From the NCBI GenBank assembly GCA_034508935.3, contig CM067452.1, positions 15,457,658 through 15,521,657 of the forward strand: 64,000 nucleotides of DNA. The letters are read 5' to 3'. Below, in pieces: positions 1-10,346 of this stretch. A program made the position numbers and the translations under genes. Below the pieces are notes generated by a model, which was not told the DNA's origin, did not search any database, and worked only from the letters and a program-made list of their open reading frames with translations. Source of the stretch: Berghia stephanieae. Lineage: Eukaryota > Mollusca > Gastropoda > Nudibranchia > Aeolidiidae. The stretch's first letter is position 1. Each line of letters begins with the position of its first letter.

Positions 1-411
1 AGACAGTGCTGGTTGTATTGTAACAAATGTGGCAATTTTCCTGCTTTTGTTTGGGGGGGGGGTCTTTTTTCTTTTTTTCTAAATTTATATCCATTTCTTA
101 TTGTCCAAATAATTGTGCAATAAAATTCAACAATTTTATATACTCTTTTCACGATATGTGCTTCAGTGTATATTTTTATTGGCATGAAATGACGGATGAC
201 TGAGGCATTTCGCATTTGCGATGTTTGCGCAGGTCTCAGATCCCCCTGCGCCACTGGGTGGTTAAGGAACCCTGCCAGAATCAGGGGAAAAAACAGAGAT
301 CGGAACTGATCGGAATTTGATTTCAAGATGACATGGTGGTAATACCAAAAATGATAGAAGGGAAGATGAACAGCTTCGCTTGTTTGGTGGTTAATCACGA
401 GGAGTAACTTC
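1..411. other. No gene seen; low-complexity and MITE debris
   Basis: I see no coding exon here. A short stretch near the left edge (about 9-45) resembles the inner part of the TTAA-flanked MITE found at 3218-3470 and 45865-46117. It is followed by a G run and T-rich sequence. Confidence 0.4.
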
Positions 412-1162
412 TAGTGCCGCGCTGAGGGCCGGTCCCAAGAACCGGTCAAACGGTTCCTTAGCTGAAAACCGGGGACCGGTTCCAAGGTTGAGAACCGTTG
501 GGGTTCTCGCGTCTTATAACCTTTCTACGGTCCCAGCGGTTTTCGCGTCTTACTGCCGTTTCTCTGTCCCAGCAATTATTTGCCTATGGCGTATACTAAT
601 TCGCCTCTCTTCCAGCAATCACCACCCATCCCATTTAATTAATCGCACCCACCCCCTTTTGCAATAAACTAAACGGCACAGACGACGATCTCTCTCCTTG
701 CCGCTAAACTACCCTCTCGTGTGTGGGGCGGGAGAAGTAGGAGTCGCGTGACATTCATCAACGCATTGGACGATTCAATTATTCGTAGTAAATTTCAAAA
801 TTTACTACAGACTAAGTATCGTAATGACAATGCTCTATGAAAATAGAAAATAGAAAATGGCCATATCACCCATCTTATCTAATGAGTTATTGTTTGAAAT
901 GAATGTGACAACTATGAGATGTGTATGTTTGTATGTATGTGTGTGTTTGTGTATGTGTTTCGAACCTAGCAGGTCCGATTTTTCAAATTTTCTTTTGTCT
1001 ATCCGTTGTCACCACTCCTTTTTATCGCATTGTTGTCATTTAATAATAGAATATTTAAATTTCGTTTGGTGTTTTAACTAATAAAATAAAAGTTTCACAT
1101 ACTATATCTTCCTTCAAAAATACAATTATAATGTCTGTATTATAAAAACCCAATAGAATATT

Positions 1163-1330
1163 TGGGGCCCGATAGCTCAGTTCATAGAGCACTCGCTTCA
1201 CACGCAAATGGACAGAGTCGATGGTTTTTTCTGATCTCACTGTCTACTGAATAGGTTGCTAGATCTGTTAGATCTGGCGAAATGTAATTTGCGATAGACT
1301 GGCGTCCTATTCCAAAGGTAGAAATATAAG
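1163..1330 (+). mobile_element. tRNA-headed SINE, family 3
   Basis: The head reads like a tRNA: an A-box-like GATAGCTCAGTT with AGAGCACTCGCTTCA, then a decayed B box near 1217. The body (gttagatctggcgaaatg, then ggcgtcctattccaaagg) is shared with copies near 48330, 58740, 61180, 61370 and 62270. No tRNA cloverleaf is kept beyond the head, so this is not a tRNA gene. Confidence 0.6.
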
Positions 1331-1492
1331 ATAGAAAAAAAAGGAATGAAAAGGAAAAAAGAAACAAATCAAAACAAACTCTTCCCATATATTTGATCCA
1401 GCATGCCACAGAAACAAAATATTAACCATCCCTTGTCCTTTCACTCCCTGACATTGACCGACCACTCCATCAATCTTTTCAGACACACATAC

Positions 1493-1496
<4 letters not shown>

Positions 1497-1534
<38 letters not shown>
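1497..1534. repeat. (AC)n microsatellite
   Basis: Pure AC dinucleotide run inside the candidate hAT-like element. The Cys/Val frame on the minus strand is an artefact of this repeat. Confidence 0.9.
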
Positions 1535-1537
<3 letters not shown>

Positions 1538-1799
1538 CTTAATGGATAGTGTTATAGCACTATTTGAGGAAGCAAGCCGTCTCCGCTCCCACTTTCACTA
1601 AGCGGTTCTACTGCCATCTACTGCAGGCACGGTTCCCATCGTGTGACGGTCCCAACGATTCCTTGTGAATGTCCAATGTCAAAAAAGAACCGGTCCTTGC
1701 GGTTCTCATTTCCCAAAAACCGTAGAACCGCTCTCCTTAAACATGACTGGGACCGCTCGGCACTACTCTATTGTCTCATAACACTGTTGGCTTAATTTT

Positions 1800-2045
1800 C
1801 CAAGCTGATTTCTCAGCTTTGAAGTTTTTTGGTCTTTGGGGAAGATGGCCGTCGCCATTCCAATAATTGTCTCTTCTACTCAAGTTCAACCGACATAAAA
1901 CACCACCTCTGCAAAATGCTGGAGTTTATAGACGTCATCAATGCGTTTAAACAGGTTCCTCGAGGTCTCTTCTTCAGAAAAAAGAAATTCAACGACTTTT
2001 TTCTGTCCCTGACGGACATCCATGGGGGCAGCCATTTTGAACTGT
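1800..2045 (-). pseudogene. Mariner/GVQW-type HTH fragment, arm 1
   Basis: The minus-strand translation begins MAAPMDVRQ and continues VVEFLFSEEETSRN, then KRIDDVYK. This resembles the first helix-turn-helix of mariner-type transposases (HTH_48; pattern V.FL...E.....I..RL..VYG). The frame decays after about 50 codons and no DDE domain follows. It corresponds to 23160-23436 in arm 2. Confidence 0.4.
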
Positions 2046-2344
2046 CATAAATTTGTCAAAATTTGACAAAATTAAAACTTTAAACTTACAAGTGTAAGTT
2101 CAATTGAGACAAATATGACGTCACATGAAAAAGAAATGAACGCAGTAAGAGATTTGTCCAATTACTTTTTGATTCACTATCCTGTGTATAAAGCTTTTGT
2201 GAGAATCAGCACCTCAGTGAGGACAACTGATAATTTACAAAAATCTAGAAATGTCACATTTCTCGTAATATTTACTTTAAAATCAGTTTTTGAAATATGA
2301 CCATTTATATAGTTTTTCAGGTACTTATTCACATCTGAATCGAG

Positions 2345-2545
2345 TGGGGTAATGTGTGTAAAGAATCTTATCCAAGAAAATGAAACCGGGCCCAGAATTC
2401 TCCACGATCATTGTCACTCATCCGACCACAGACCACGCATACCATCGCTTGATTTTTGTGTCAAAACGAGACACGACGACACCGTACGCCCTAGTCTTCA
2501 AACCACACATCTGGTTCATCACAACAGAATATCTGTTTGAAGTGA
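2345..2545 (-). mobile_element. Old SINE remnant with the shared central domain, arm 1
   Basis: Read on the minus strand, this has TTGGATAAGATTCTTTACAC followed by the 'cacattacccc' block, like the middle of family-1 SINEs (ggctctttactcacattctc). The head differs. The same remnant sits at about 22650-22865 in arm 2, so it predates the duplication. Confidence 0.4.
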
Positions 2546-2589
2546 TGGCTCACATTAAGGTTATTCATGTTATGTGTTAATACAAATTA

Positions 2590-2765
2590 CTCACAACATC
2601 TTCCAGCCGGATGTATTGCACTATTAACACACAAAACTTTTTGTAACTTTGAACGTTTATAGTCTGATCAAATTTAATGAGATAATCATAATAATGACTG
2701 GCGATAAAAAGACAATAACAAAGAGCTGGGTGACGTTAATTCCGTTCATTCTATTGTGAATATTA
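2590..2765 (-). mobile_element. MITE family A, diverged copy in arm 1
   Basis: It shares the 'tgacgt..ttcattctattg' end, the 'caataacaaagagctg' block and the 'catccggctggaag' motif with MITE A copies at 10347-10556 and 11634-11830. Present at the equivalent position (about 22430-22610) in arm 2. Confidence 0.5.
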
Positions 2766-3217
2766 ATGTGATAGTTTATGGTTGATATGGCTTTCACACA
2801 TTATTATAATCTACCAACATCTGTTATTTTTATAACATTGACACAGCAACCGCATTCAAATCGCCATGCTCGCACATATTATATAAGTTAATGAAGATGT
2901 TGCACTCTTCAGTCCTGTAATCAATGGATGAAGAATAATACCAAGGACCCACAAACATATTATTCACCTGGTATCCATATATCGAGATGTCGACATTCTA
3001 TTTGTGTAATTCGTGAGTTTTGTGAAATCACCAAGCCCTATGAAATGGCTCACGTATCTATAGGAAATGTCATGTTTATTGTGTTTAACTGAGTTGGAAT
3101 ACATTCCTCGACGAGAAGTATTAACATTATAATTAATTTGCAAATATCACAGTCGAAACGATTAAAATTATACTGCATTATTGTAATACATCATATATCT
3201 TTAATCACCAGGCTTAA

Positions 3218-3470
3218 CCCTCCTCTTACCAGTAATTTTCAGAATTTTCCCAAAAACTTCACATCCACCTAACACAAAAATATTTTTTTTATCACTCAAA
3301 CACAAGAGCACTAAGTTCTTGTGATAAATAATGTCTTTAGCGAAACATGCTCGACAACACACTATTCATTTTCTTAAAATTTTATGATGTACAAGAGAAA
3401 TTTGAATAAGAAAAATGTTGGTTGTATCGTAACGAATATGACGATTTTCCTATAGTTGGTAAGGAGCGGG
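3218..3470 (-). mobile_element. TTAA-flanked MITE (piggyBac-like ends)
   Basis: The left end is TTAA followed by CCCTCCTCTTACCA. The right end is TGGTAAGGAGCGGG followed by TTCA, a decayed TTAA. A cleaner copy lies at 45865-46117. Arm 2 of the duplication has an unoccupied site (ggcttaaaacc, near 20858 on the complement), which confirms the target and shows that insertion followed the duplication. TTAA targets and CCC-starting ends fit the piggyBac superfamily. Confidence 0.7.
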
Positions 3471-3873
3471 TTCAAACCTTACGATCATTAAAATTTCAAT
3501 TTCCTAAAGAGCTGAATAATTCCATAGAAAGGATGTGTTTAATACATCTTGATACGACGTATTCCGATCTCTACTCGTGGATAATAGAAGCTGTAAACAC
3601 ATCTTCTCCAGGATATCCTGTCGGCTGCAGCACTAAAGACCTCCTTCAAGGATGGAAACCCCATTTTTCTTCTTGAATACATATTTTGGCTTCTTGTAAA
3701 CAACACAATAAGCTTTTCTGTGAAGTTAACCATCACTTTTTTAATTGAGGCGCGTATCATATCATAAACTGTTAACCTGTTTGATTGGCTAAAAAATAAT
3801 TCTAAAAATGAACAAATAGGGATGTGACGACAAATGTTTTTATGAAATTTTTTAAAATATTCTTGGAAAGATA

Positions 3874-5520
3874 ATGGCCGACAGATTTGGAAAATTTAGC
3901 ACTGTTATCGGAACATTTTTTATTGTACTGCCTTTCGGATTTGTTCAGAGCTGGAGCAATGTATCAACATATTTAATTTCCTACTTATTTAGGGCTACCG
4001 GCTCATCGTCTGTCGGAGTTAAGTCCAGTTGGATCATTGCTCTCATTTTTATCTGCAAAATAATAACTCTGACATTCTGTGGACGAATCTCTTCTCTGAT
4101 TGGAAAACGCGCCACAACGTTGTGCGGGATTTTGATTTTATGCATAGGACATGTTTTCTCGTATCTCACAGTCGGGGTCTCATTCTCAGCCTTGGCGACA
4201 ACAATTTCCTTCCTCATAGGATCGTCAAACGGTATCCTAGAGGGAGTGGCCTTGAAATACGTCATCGAGTGGTCAGATGGAGACTCCGGCAAAATGACTT
4301 CGGCTATCATGACAGCTTATTCCGTTGGGGCTATATTCATGTATCAGTTTGTCACTGGATATTTAAACCCAAACAACTTGCCACCGGATATAACAATTGG
4401 AGATGTGTCGTTTTTTAGTCAAGATGAGATTTTGGACAGTGTGCCGAAAATGTTCGTGTGGTTGGCAGGAATGTCTTTTGGGATTCAGATGATAGGTTTT
4501 GGTCTTTTGAAAGAAGTCGTTAGAGAACATGGATATGAAACGATTCCTGATAAAAGAAAGGCTGAAGATTCCAATGGTAAAACTGACGAGTCTTGTAGTA
4601 TCCCGTTGAGTGAAATGAATAGAAGAAATGAGGCAAAGGAAATTTGTGAGGAGGTTGTGGATGCGAAAATGGACATACATTTTGTGAAACATAACAATGC
4701 GGATGACCAAATTAAAGAAACGAAACACTGTGAAGTCTGTGGAAATTGTGATTTAAGCTTACTAAATGAAACCGGGTTGGATTTTGAAGAGATGGAAAAC
4801 TCAAACTGTATCAAACATTCTCCACTATATAATCAACATAAACAAGTTGAAAACTGTAAAAATCTCGAACAACCTACAATAAGTACTCAAGATGATTACG
4901 AAAATGTGTCAAATACTATGGAAGAAGCTAAACATCCAACATTTCTAGAAGGAGCGTTAGTCATTCTCCGACAACCCTCCCTGTATGTTCTATGGATTGG
5001 TTATTTCTGTGCAGACTTTATAAACATTTTACTATCAAACTTCCAAAAGATCTACGGACAGCAATTCATCAAAGACGATTTCTTCTTCAGTACCATGGCC
5101 TCAGTTTTGGCATTCTCCGCTGTCTTCACTCGACTCTCGATAGGAGTGGTATGAGACAAATTTCATTATAAAACAGTCATGATGGCAATGTTCACAATAT
5201 CAACCATTCTTCAATTCTCCATGTATTTTTCCGCGTTGGAAAACAGATGGTTTTACTTTGTCTCTGTTGTCTCTCTGGGATGTGTATGCAGCATTTTAGC
5301 ACCAAGTTGGATAATTGCCTCGGTGGAAATCTTTGGGAAAGAAAACGTAAACACGAGCTTTGGTTTGGTGATGACGTCAGCCCCTGTCGGTTATCTTATT
5401 TCTGCATCTATATTTCCGTCTCTTCTGGCAAACTATGGTTGGTTTGGAATATTTCTAACAACGTCTGCTATGACATCAATTGGGCTGATCACCACTGTTT
5501 TGTTTTTGAAATACAATTAA
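3874..5520 (+). pseudogene. MFS transporter copy 1, interrupted
   Basis: Single-exon gene for a major-facilitator membrane transporter, nearly identical to copy 2 on the opposite strand. The frame from the ATG at 3874 runs 426 codons and ends at TGA 5152-5154. The matching codon in copy 2 is CTA (Leu of VVLDKF), so two bases differ. Beyond the stop the same frame stays open to 5520, with about 121 further codons matching copy 2 to the end. The stop falls in the C-half loop that corresponds to MFS motif A and would remove the last four or so membrane helices. The central hydrophilic loop is about eight residues shorter than in copy 2. Substrate unknown; the oxalate/formate-antiporter-like assignment rests on overall pattern only. 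It could be a recent pseudogene or a short isoform. Confidence 0.8.
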
Positions 5521-5942
5521 GATTGTGTTTGTAATCAGGATAGGTTACCCAACTAGTCAATCTGGTATTTATGTCAGAATGAATTGATCTAGACATGACT
5601 TAAAGGCAACGTACAAGCTTAACTGAAGTCTCATATTTTGGACAATAGATTCAGTTATTAGCATTTATACCATCCCATCATAATACCGGTTTCAGGCAGT
5701 TGGTTGCATATTGGGCATTTGATGGAATTATAAATTTTGTTAGTGTATTATTTTTTGCTATTAAAGATAACAAATTTTTAGATATTTATCCACATAAAAA
5801 TACCGTTTTTAGTCACTGTGTTACATAATATGGTCGTGTTAATCTATACATTGAAAATTGGATTTAGAGTAATCTTATCTTATGTGATTTTATTGGTTAA
5901 AAAACCTTCCTATAATCTTTCTATTAATATATATTATATTTG
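5521..5942. other. 3' flank of transporter copy 1
   Basis: AT-rich flank collinear with 18430-18775 in arm 2. No exon seen. It ends at the start of a family-2 SINE shared by both arms. Confidence 0.6.
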
Positions 5943-6655
5943 GCAGCGTGGCTCAGCGTTATGGTCTTTGCTTTGAACCCAAAAGGTACCGAGTTCGATC
6001 ACCCGCCGCTGCGCTGTGTGGCCTTGAGCAAGTCACCTCGCCCAAGCTCAATTTGCTGCACTACGGCTAATGCCTGGGTTACTCCAGTCTTCCCTTGTTT
6101 GTCTCTTTGTTTTTTAAAGTTTTTACGGCGCTTGCAACACATTTAGGTCATATCAGCGCCAGTAAAAAGGAGGAAAATTGGATAGTGAAAAGACAAAGTA
6201 AGACTAAGGGGAATGGTACAAATAGGGAACAGCTGTAGATTCCAAGAGCACACTATCAGTGTACTTAATTTGAGATCACCTAAATGTCTCACCCATACAC
6301 TAGCAGAAGATCAAACTAAGAGGAAAACATTCAAACGCTTTCATTATACATTCAAAATAACAAACATAATAATAAATAACAGAGAGATGATTTACAAGGA
6401 AAGAATAATCATCTCCCAAAACAATAACTATGACTGTTTCCCTCCCAGCCAAGCACCACGGCCAGGGCAAAACCAAGTAATCTCATTCCAAGACAAAGAC
6501 AGAAAGCAAATTGGAAAACAGATAGAGGGGATAGAAGACACAGCAAGTACCACCCTGTCCACTATGGGAGGTCAGGAACCCCACCCAGAGTCTTCCCTTG
6601 GAATAGACCCTAGAGATAAATGTCCCCTATGGGATGAAAAGGGATTGTTATTATT
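5943..6655 (+). mobile_element. Family-2 SINE split by element B
   Basis: The tRNA-like head GCGTGGCTCAGCG, with GGTACCGAGTTCGATCAC as B box, starts at 5945. The body continues to about 6096 and resumes at 6591 through the typical end (gaatagaccctagagataaa, then gggatgaaaaggg). The 494 bp between are an element B copy flanked by the 9-bp duplication TCTTCCCTT. The same SINE, with its head deleted, is in arm 2 at 18250-18420. Confidence 0.75.
6097..6590 (-). mobile_element. Element B, non-LTR-type short element
   Basis: Reverse-oriented copy running from CTCTGGGTGGGG (6590) to its 3' hairpin GGCGCT...AGCGCC and an A-rich tail with C and G (6097). It is flanked by TCTTCCCTT on both sides (6088-6096 and 6591-6599). 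The variable-length duplication and A-rich tail indicate target-primed reverse transcription. The plus-strand 169-codon frame over it is not a gene. Confidence 0.7.
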
Positions 6656-6794
6656 CATTAAATTTTTTTATTCACTTATTTTTGCCAAAGGCTCCCCTTT
6701 AAACGTCCCAGCAATTGGGTGACCAAATGAGTAATGGTAGAATTTCTGACCAGTAATTACGAAGACTGAGGTTTGATCCCTAATCGAGACATGC

Positions 6795-6835
6795 TACGTT
6801 TCTTTTTTTTTTTTTTTTTTTTTTTTTTTGAGGTG
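6795..6835. repeat. T run followed by G-rich tract
   Basis: A T run followed by gaggtggggg, also present as its complement at about 18085-18115 in arm 2. It is preceded by a tRNA-like head (agtaatggtagaatttctg with ggtttgatccc at 6770), probably a further SINE family. Confidence 0.6.
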
Positions 6836-6962
6836 GGGGACTATTTGTGGATGAGATTTTCAAAACTTGTTTAGTCGAATATTTTCATAATTCAGAGAAA
6901 ACTACATTTTTGTCATTGATTTAGAAGCATAAAGAGTAAAATATGTGTCTTATTTATCTCAT

Positions 6963-7284
6963 AGGGGAATGGTACAAATAAGGAGCAGATGTCTCACCCA
7001 TACACCAGCACAAGATCCCACTAGAGGAATACACTCAAATGCTTGCATTATACATTCAAAATAACAAACAAAATAATAAATAAAAGAGAGATGATTTACA
7101 AGGAAAAAATATCATCTCTGGGTGGGGTTTCTGGCCTCCCATAGTGGACAGTTTGGTACTTGCTGTATCTTCTATCCCCCTCTATCTGTTTTCCAATTTG
7201 CTCTGTGTCTTTGTCTTAGAATGAGATTACTTGGTTTTGCCCTGGCCCTGGCCGTGGTGTTTGGCTGGGAGGGAAACAGTCAAA
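6963..7284. mobile_element. Element B with internal inversion
   Basis: 6963-7116 matches the 3' half of element B on the minus strand; 7117-7284 matches the 5' part on the plus strand. The two halves meet head to head at 7116/7117 (atatcatct|ctgggtgggg). This arrangement is typical of 5' inversion by twin priming. The 3' hairpin and tail are missing, so the copy is also truncated. Confidence 0.55.
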
Positions 7285-7352
7285 TCATCATCATCATCAT
7301 CATCATCGTCATCATCATCATCATCATCATCAATCATCATCATCATCATCAT
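7265..7352. repeat. (CAT)n microsatellite
   Basis: ATC/CAT repeat growing directly from the broken end of element B. Confidence 0.9.
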
Positions 7353-7359
7353 CATGTGT

Positions 7360-7676
7360 AGTTTTAAACGTCATTTTCTCTAATGACTCTTACTTACTTT
7401 GCTTATCTATCATGGCCTGCGCTGGTATTCCGTTGCCTATCACATGCCTCCACCACGATCTGTCCTCTGCCTCCATCGTGTACTCGGAGTTTGTAGGGAT
7501 GTTGCCTGTTGAAAGACAGCCTCAAACTGGTCAAAAACGTCAACATCTGTCGACCACCAGCTCGTTTTCCCTCTTTATAAATACCCGCTGCCATACATGG
7601 CCTAGAAAGCCAATTTGCCTTTTTCCGACGGTTTTCCCTATATTCTAAGCAATGATTCTATGGTATCCAAAAATAA
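7360..7676. other. Unassigned sequence, no gene supported
   Basis: It starts with 'cttacttacttt', like the piece at 50682-50770 (cttacttacttactta...), suggesting another SINE or LINE tail. Short frames on both strands show no recognisable domain. Confidence 0.3.
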
Positions 7677-7983
7677 TTGGATTCAGTAGTCTGATGTCAC
7701 ACCGCCCGGCAACGGCGGCAATCTTGGTTCTAAACAAAGAAAATCATTACTTTATATTCTTCAAGCTGGCAAGAACTTTTCATATGTCTTGTGATCAGAA
7801 TGTGTAAAAGTCAAAACATGATCAAATTTATGTTGTTGTCTTTTTTCCCTCTGGATACACTTTTATGCTCGCCGGAGAAATATTTCATACGGGCGTCCTT
7901 CATTGTTCCGATAGTTTAGAGCCAGTGTTACTAAGTTACCATGCGTCATTAGGAAGGAAGTGACGTTACGACTATTGAATCCT
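7677..7983 (+). mobile_element. MITE family C
   Basis: The ends are inverted: GATTCAGTAGTCTGATGTCA at the left and gtgacgttacgactattgaatc at the right. The inside contains 'cggcaacggcgg', 'tggttctaaacaaag' and 'gataca cttttatgctcgcc'. Five other copies or parts occur in the window. No coding capacity. Confidence 0.65.
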
Positions 7984-8262
7984 ATAGCTCATTGAAAATG
8001 TTAATTCATATTCTATCCAAGCCGATATGACTTAGATAGCACGGTTAAAATTAAAAGTCACCTCCTCAATTTTTCATGTACTTTTTTCCCTGATCTTTCT
8101 GACAATGTTTCTAATCCTGTTGACGATTGTATTGCATGTTAATGGGGTCATTAACAATGCACAAATAAAGGAGTCATTCAATTATACATCATTACAGCAG
8201 ATGCTAATCACCAACACAGCTCAGCGAGTTAACAAAACGAAATGATTATAAAATAATTTAAA

Positions 8263-8425
8263 AAGAAGAAGAAGAAGAAGAAGAAGAAGAAGAAGAAGAA
8301 GAAGAAGAAGAAGAAGAAGAAGAAGAAGAAGAAGAAGAAGAAGAAGAAGAAGAAGAAGAAGAAGAAGAAGAAAAAAAAAAGAAGAAGAAGAAGAAGAAGA
8401 AGAAGAAGAAGAAGAAGAAGAAGAA
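8263..8425. repeat. (GAA)n microsatellite
   Basis: About 160 bp of GAA with one A-rich interruption. It lies at the 3' tail of a minus-strand family-2 SINE, so it probably expanded from that tail. Long GAA/TTC tracts can form triplex DNA. Confidence 0.9.
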
Positions 8426-9377
8426 AATAAAATTCCCTTTATTCATCCCCATGGATGTTGTAGTCAGGAGTAGTGAAAATATGGGACTGGAACTGAATAT
8501 ATCTAAAACAGAATGTATGACGGTATCTAAAAATAATAACCCACCAGCCTGTGTAATAACAAGCAGAGGACAAACAATACAACAAGTTGAATGTTTCAAA
8601 TATTTAGGCTTCAATGTAACATCCAATGGAAAATCAGATTGTGAAATAAAGAAAAGAATAGGTATGGCGAAGAATGCATTCAACCAGCTGCATACAATTA
8701 TGAAAAACAGGAATATTAGCATGAAAACAAAAATCAAAGTCCTGGATTGCTATGTACTGTCTGTGCTGCTATATGGTTGTGAGAGCTGGACCATAAACAA
8801 GACCATGGTTAAAAGACTGGAGGCAGTGGAAATGTGGTTTTACAGAAGAATGATGAGGGTGTCATGGATGGAAAGGAAAAGAAATGAAGAAATTTTAGAA
8901 ATGGCAAACAGAAAAAGATCACTGATAACAAAAATCATCAAACGCCAAATGGAATTTTTAGGACACATTATCCGCCACCCTGGTTTGGAAATACTCGCCT
9001 TGACTGGAAAGATGAATGGAAAAAGAATAAGAGGAAGACAAAGAATAACGTATTTGAAAGGGATAAGAACTTGGACAGATGAAGCTGAGAAAGGTGGCGC
9101 TGCTTTAATAGAATGGCAAGAGATAGATCAGCTTGGCGGAAGATGACCTCCGACGTCTGCTTCAGATATGGAACTACATGAGATGAGATGGTGAAATTTG
9201 ACTTTAGGGTCTATTCCAAGGGAAGACTGGAATAAATCAGGCGTCAGCCGCAGTGCAGCTCCGCAAAGTGAGCGAGGGCGAGGTGACTTACTCAAGGCCA
9301 CACAGCGCGGCGGTTGATCGAACTCGGTACCTTTTGGGTACGAAACAAAGACCGTACCGCTGAGCCACGCTGTCCCC
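8426..9377 (-). mobile_element. Family-2 SINE split by an RTE-type LINE piece
   Basis: The SINE 3' end (complement of gaataaagggaattttattt) is at 8426-8449. The rest, from 'agggtctattccaaggg' to the head (complement of GGGGACAGCGTGGCTCAGCGG), is at 9194-9377. Between them lies an open LINE segment. Comparison with the unbroken copy at 41283-41500 shows that the two parts are one SINE. Confidence 0.7.
8450..9193 (+). mobile_element. RTE-type LINE, C-terminal ORF fragment
   Basis: An open frame of 231 codons (8451-9146) matches the end of endonuclease-reverse-transcriptase polyproteins. It starts just after the catalytic region (MGLELNISKTECM) and continues with the thumb/connection motifs KYLGFNVTSNG, VLLYGCESWT, YRRMMRVSWM and FLGHIIRH. 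The YADD palm is absent, so the copy is 5' truncated. The 3' UTR is only about 45 bp and ends in gagatgagatgg, as RTE elements often do. No internal stop, so the insertion is fairly young. Confidence 0.8.
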
Positions 9378-9581
9378 GCAGTACTATTGCGAATTGCGAT
9401 TTCACGAGGTAATCGCGTCTCAGAAAATTAGTGTTTGTTCCCTCACTGAACATAACAATGTAGGTATTTTTTGTTCAAAATGGAGTGTTGTCGATTGGCT
9501 TGAAGTTGGATGAGTGTGTTAATTTGGGAAGGAAAGAAAAGGAAAGATGATTGAAACATTTTGTGTGACTGAGAATTGTGT

Positions 9582-9608
9582 AGTAGTAGTAGTAGTAGTA
9601 GTAGTAGT

Positions 9609-9652
<44 letters not shown>

Positions 9653-9665
9653 TAGTAGTAGTAGT

Positions 9666-9712
<47 letters not shown>

Positions 9713-9737
9713 TAGTAGTAGTAGTAGTGTAGTAGTA

Positions 9738-9812
<75 letters not shown>
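9582..9812. repeat. (TAG)n microsatellite
   Basis: About 230 bp of TAG repeat with a few single-base interruptions that switch the frame. The long Leu/Tyr/Thr frames here are artefacts. Confidence 0.9.
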
Positions 9813-9814
<2 letters not shown>

Positions 9815-9889
9815 ATATGCAGTGTTTCATTCATCCTGTTTTGTTGATAAAGGGGAAACTCGAAATGTCTATATTATCTGTTGTCGTAT

Positions 9890-10070
9890 AGAGATAGTTC
9901 GAAGATGACGCCACTCAGGTCTTTGTTATTGTTTTTTGCCATCCGCGTTTATGAGTAATGCTCACTGAATTATATTAAACGTTCATGGATACACACAGTT
10001 TTGTGTGTAGGCCCGTTATACTTCCGGATGGCAATGTTATGAGCTTCTTCGCCAAGCGCATACTATCTAT
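9890..10070 (+). mobile_element. MITE family A
   Basis: Contains 'gacgccactcaggtctttgt', 'gccatccgcgtttatgag', 'acttccggatggcaatg' and ends 'caagcgcatactatctat'. The right terminal repeat is intact; the left end is decayed. Confidence 0.6.
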
Positions 10071-10346
10071 TAAATTGAAGCTTTCATTCCATTTCACATT
10101 GTTATTTATTGTTGAAACCAACACAGTGAATATTTTTGAGAGGACAGCACACATGTAAACACATTTTCAGGGCTCGATGATTTCTACGAGTGAACAAAAC
10201 TCACAAAATCAAACATCTCATTTTTTTTAAAACCTAACACCGAGATATCAGTCCCGTGTGGAGAGGTCATTGCAATTTTTCTTTGTCCACAAACTTTTAA
10301 AAATGTAGCTTTTATATGGCGTAATATCGTCGCCATCGTTATGTTA

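Larger units (their letters stand above)
412..1765. mobile_element. Candidate hAT-like non-autonomous element
   Basis: The two ends are inverted: TAGTGCCGCGC at the left and CGGCACTA at the right, each followed inward by GGTCCCA and repeated aaccggt/ggttct motifs. The interior has no transposase frame; it holds a SINE and a CA repeat. The ends resemble those of hAT-type MITEs, but I could not find a clean 8-bp target duplication, so the class and exact ends are uncertain. Confidence 0.4.
1766..6870 (+). repeat. Segmental duplication, arm 1 (holds transporter copy 1)
   Basis: This block is collinear with the reverse complement of about 18055-23445. Shared parts in order are a mariner-like HTH fragment, an old SINE-like piece, a MITE, the promoter-proximal region, the intronless transporter gene, its 3' flank, a family-2 SINE and a T-run/G-run tract. 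Arm 1 alone carries the TTAA MITE at 3218-3470 and an element B copy inside its SINE. Confidence 0.85.

Noticed and set aside
3422-3676. 84-codon frame upstream of transporter copy 1
   Set aside because: It starts inside the TTAA MITE and is not open in the matching flank of copies 2 and 3, so it is not conserved as protein.
3981-4814. Antisense frames over transporter copy 1 (and their mirrors at 19482-20339 and 31437-31763)
   Set aside because: These are shadow frames of the transporter codons. The sense frame has helices and MFS loops; the antisense has none.
6213-6722. 169-codon plus-strand frame
   Set aside because: It is antisense to element B plus a SINE end. The other copies of element B do not keep it open.
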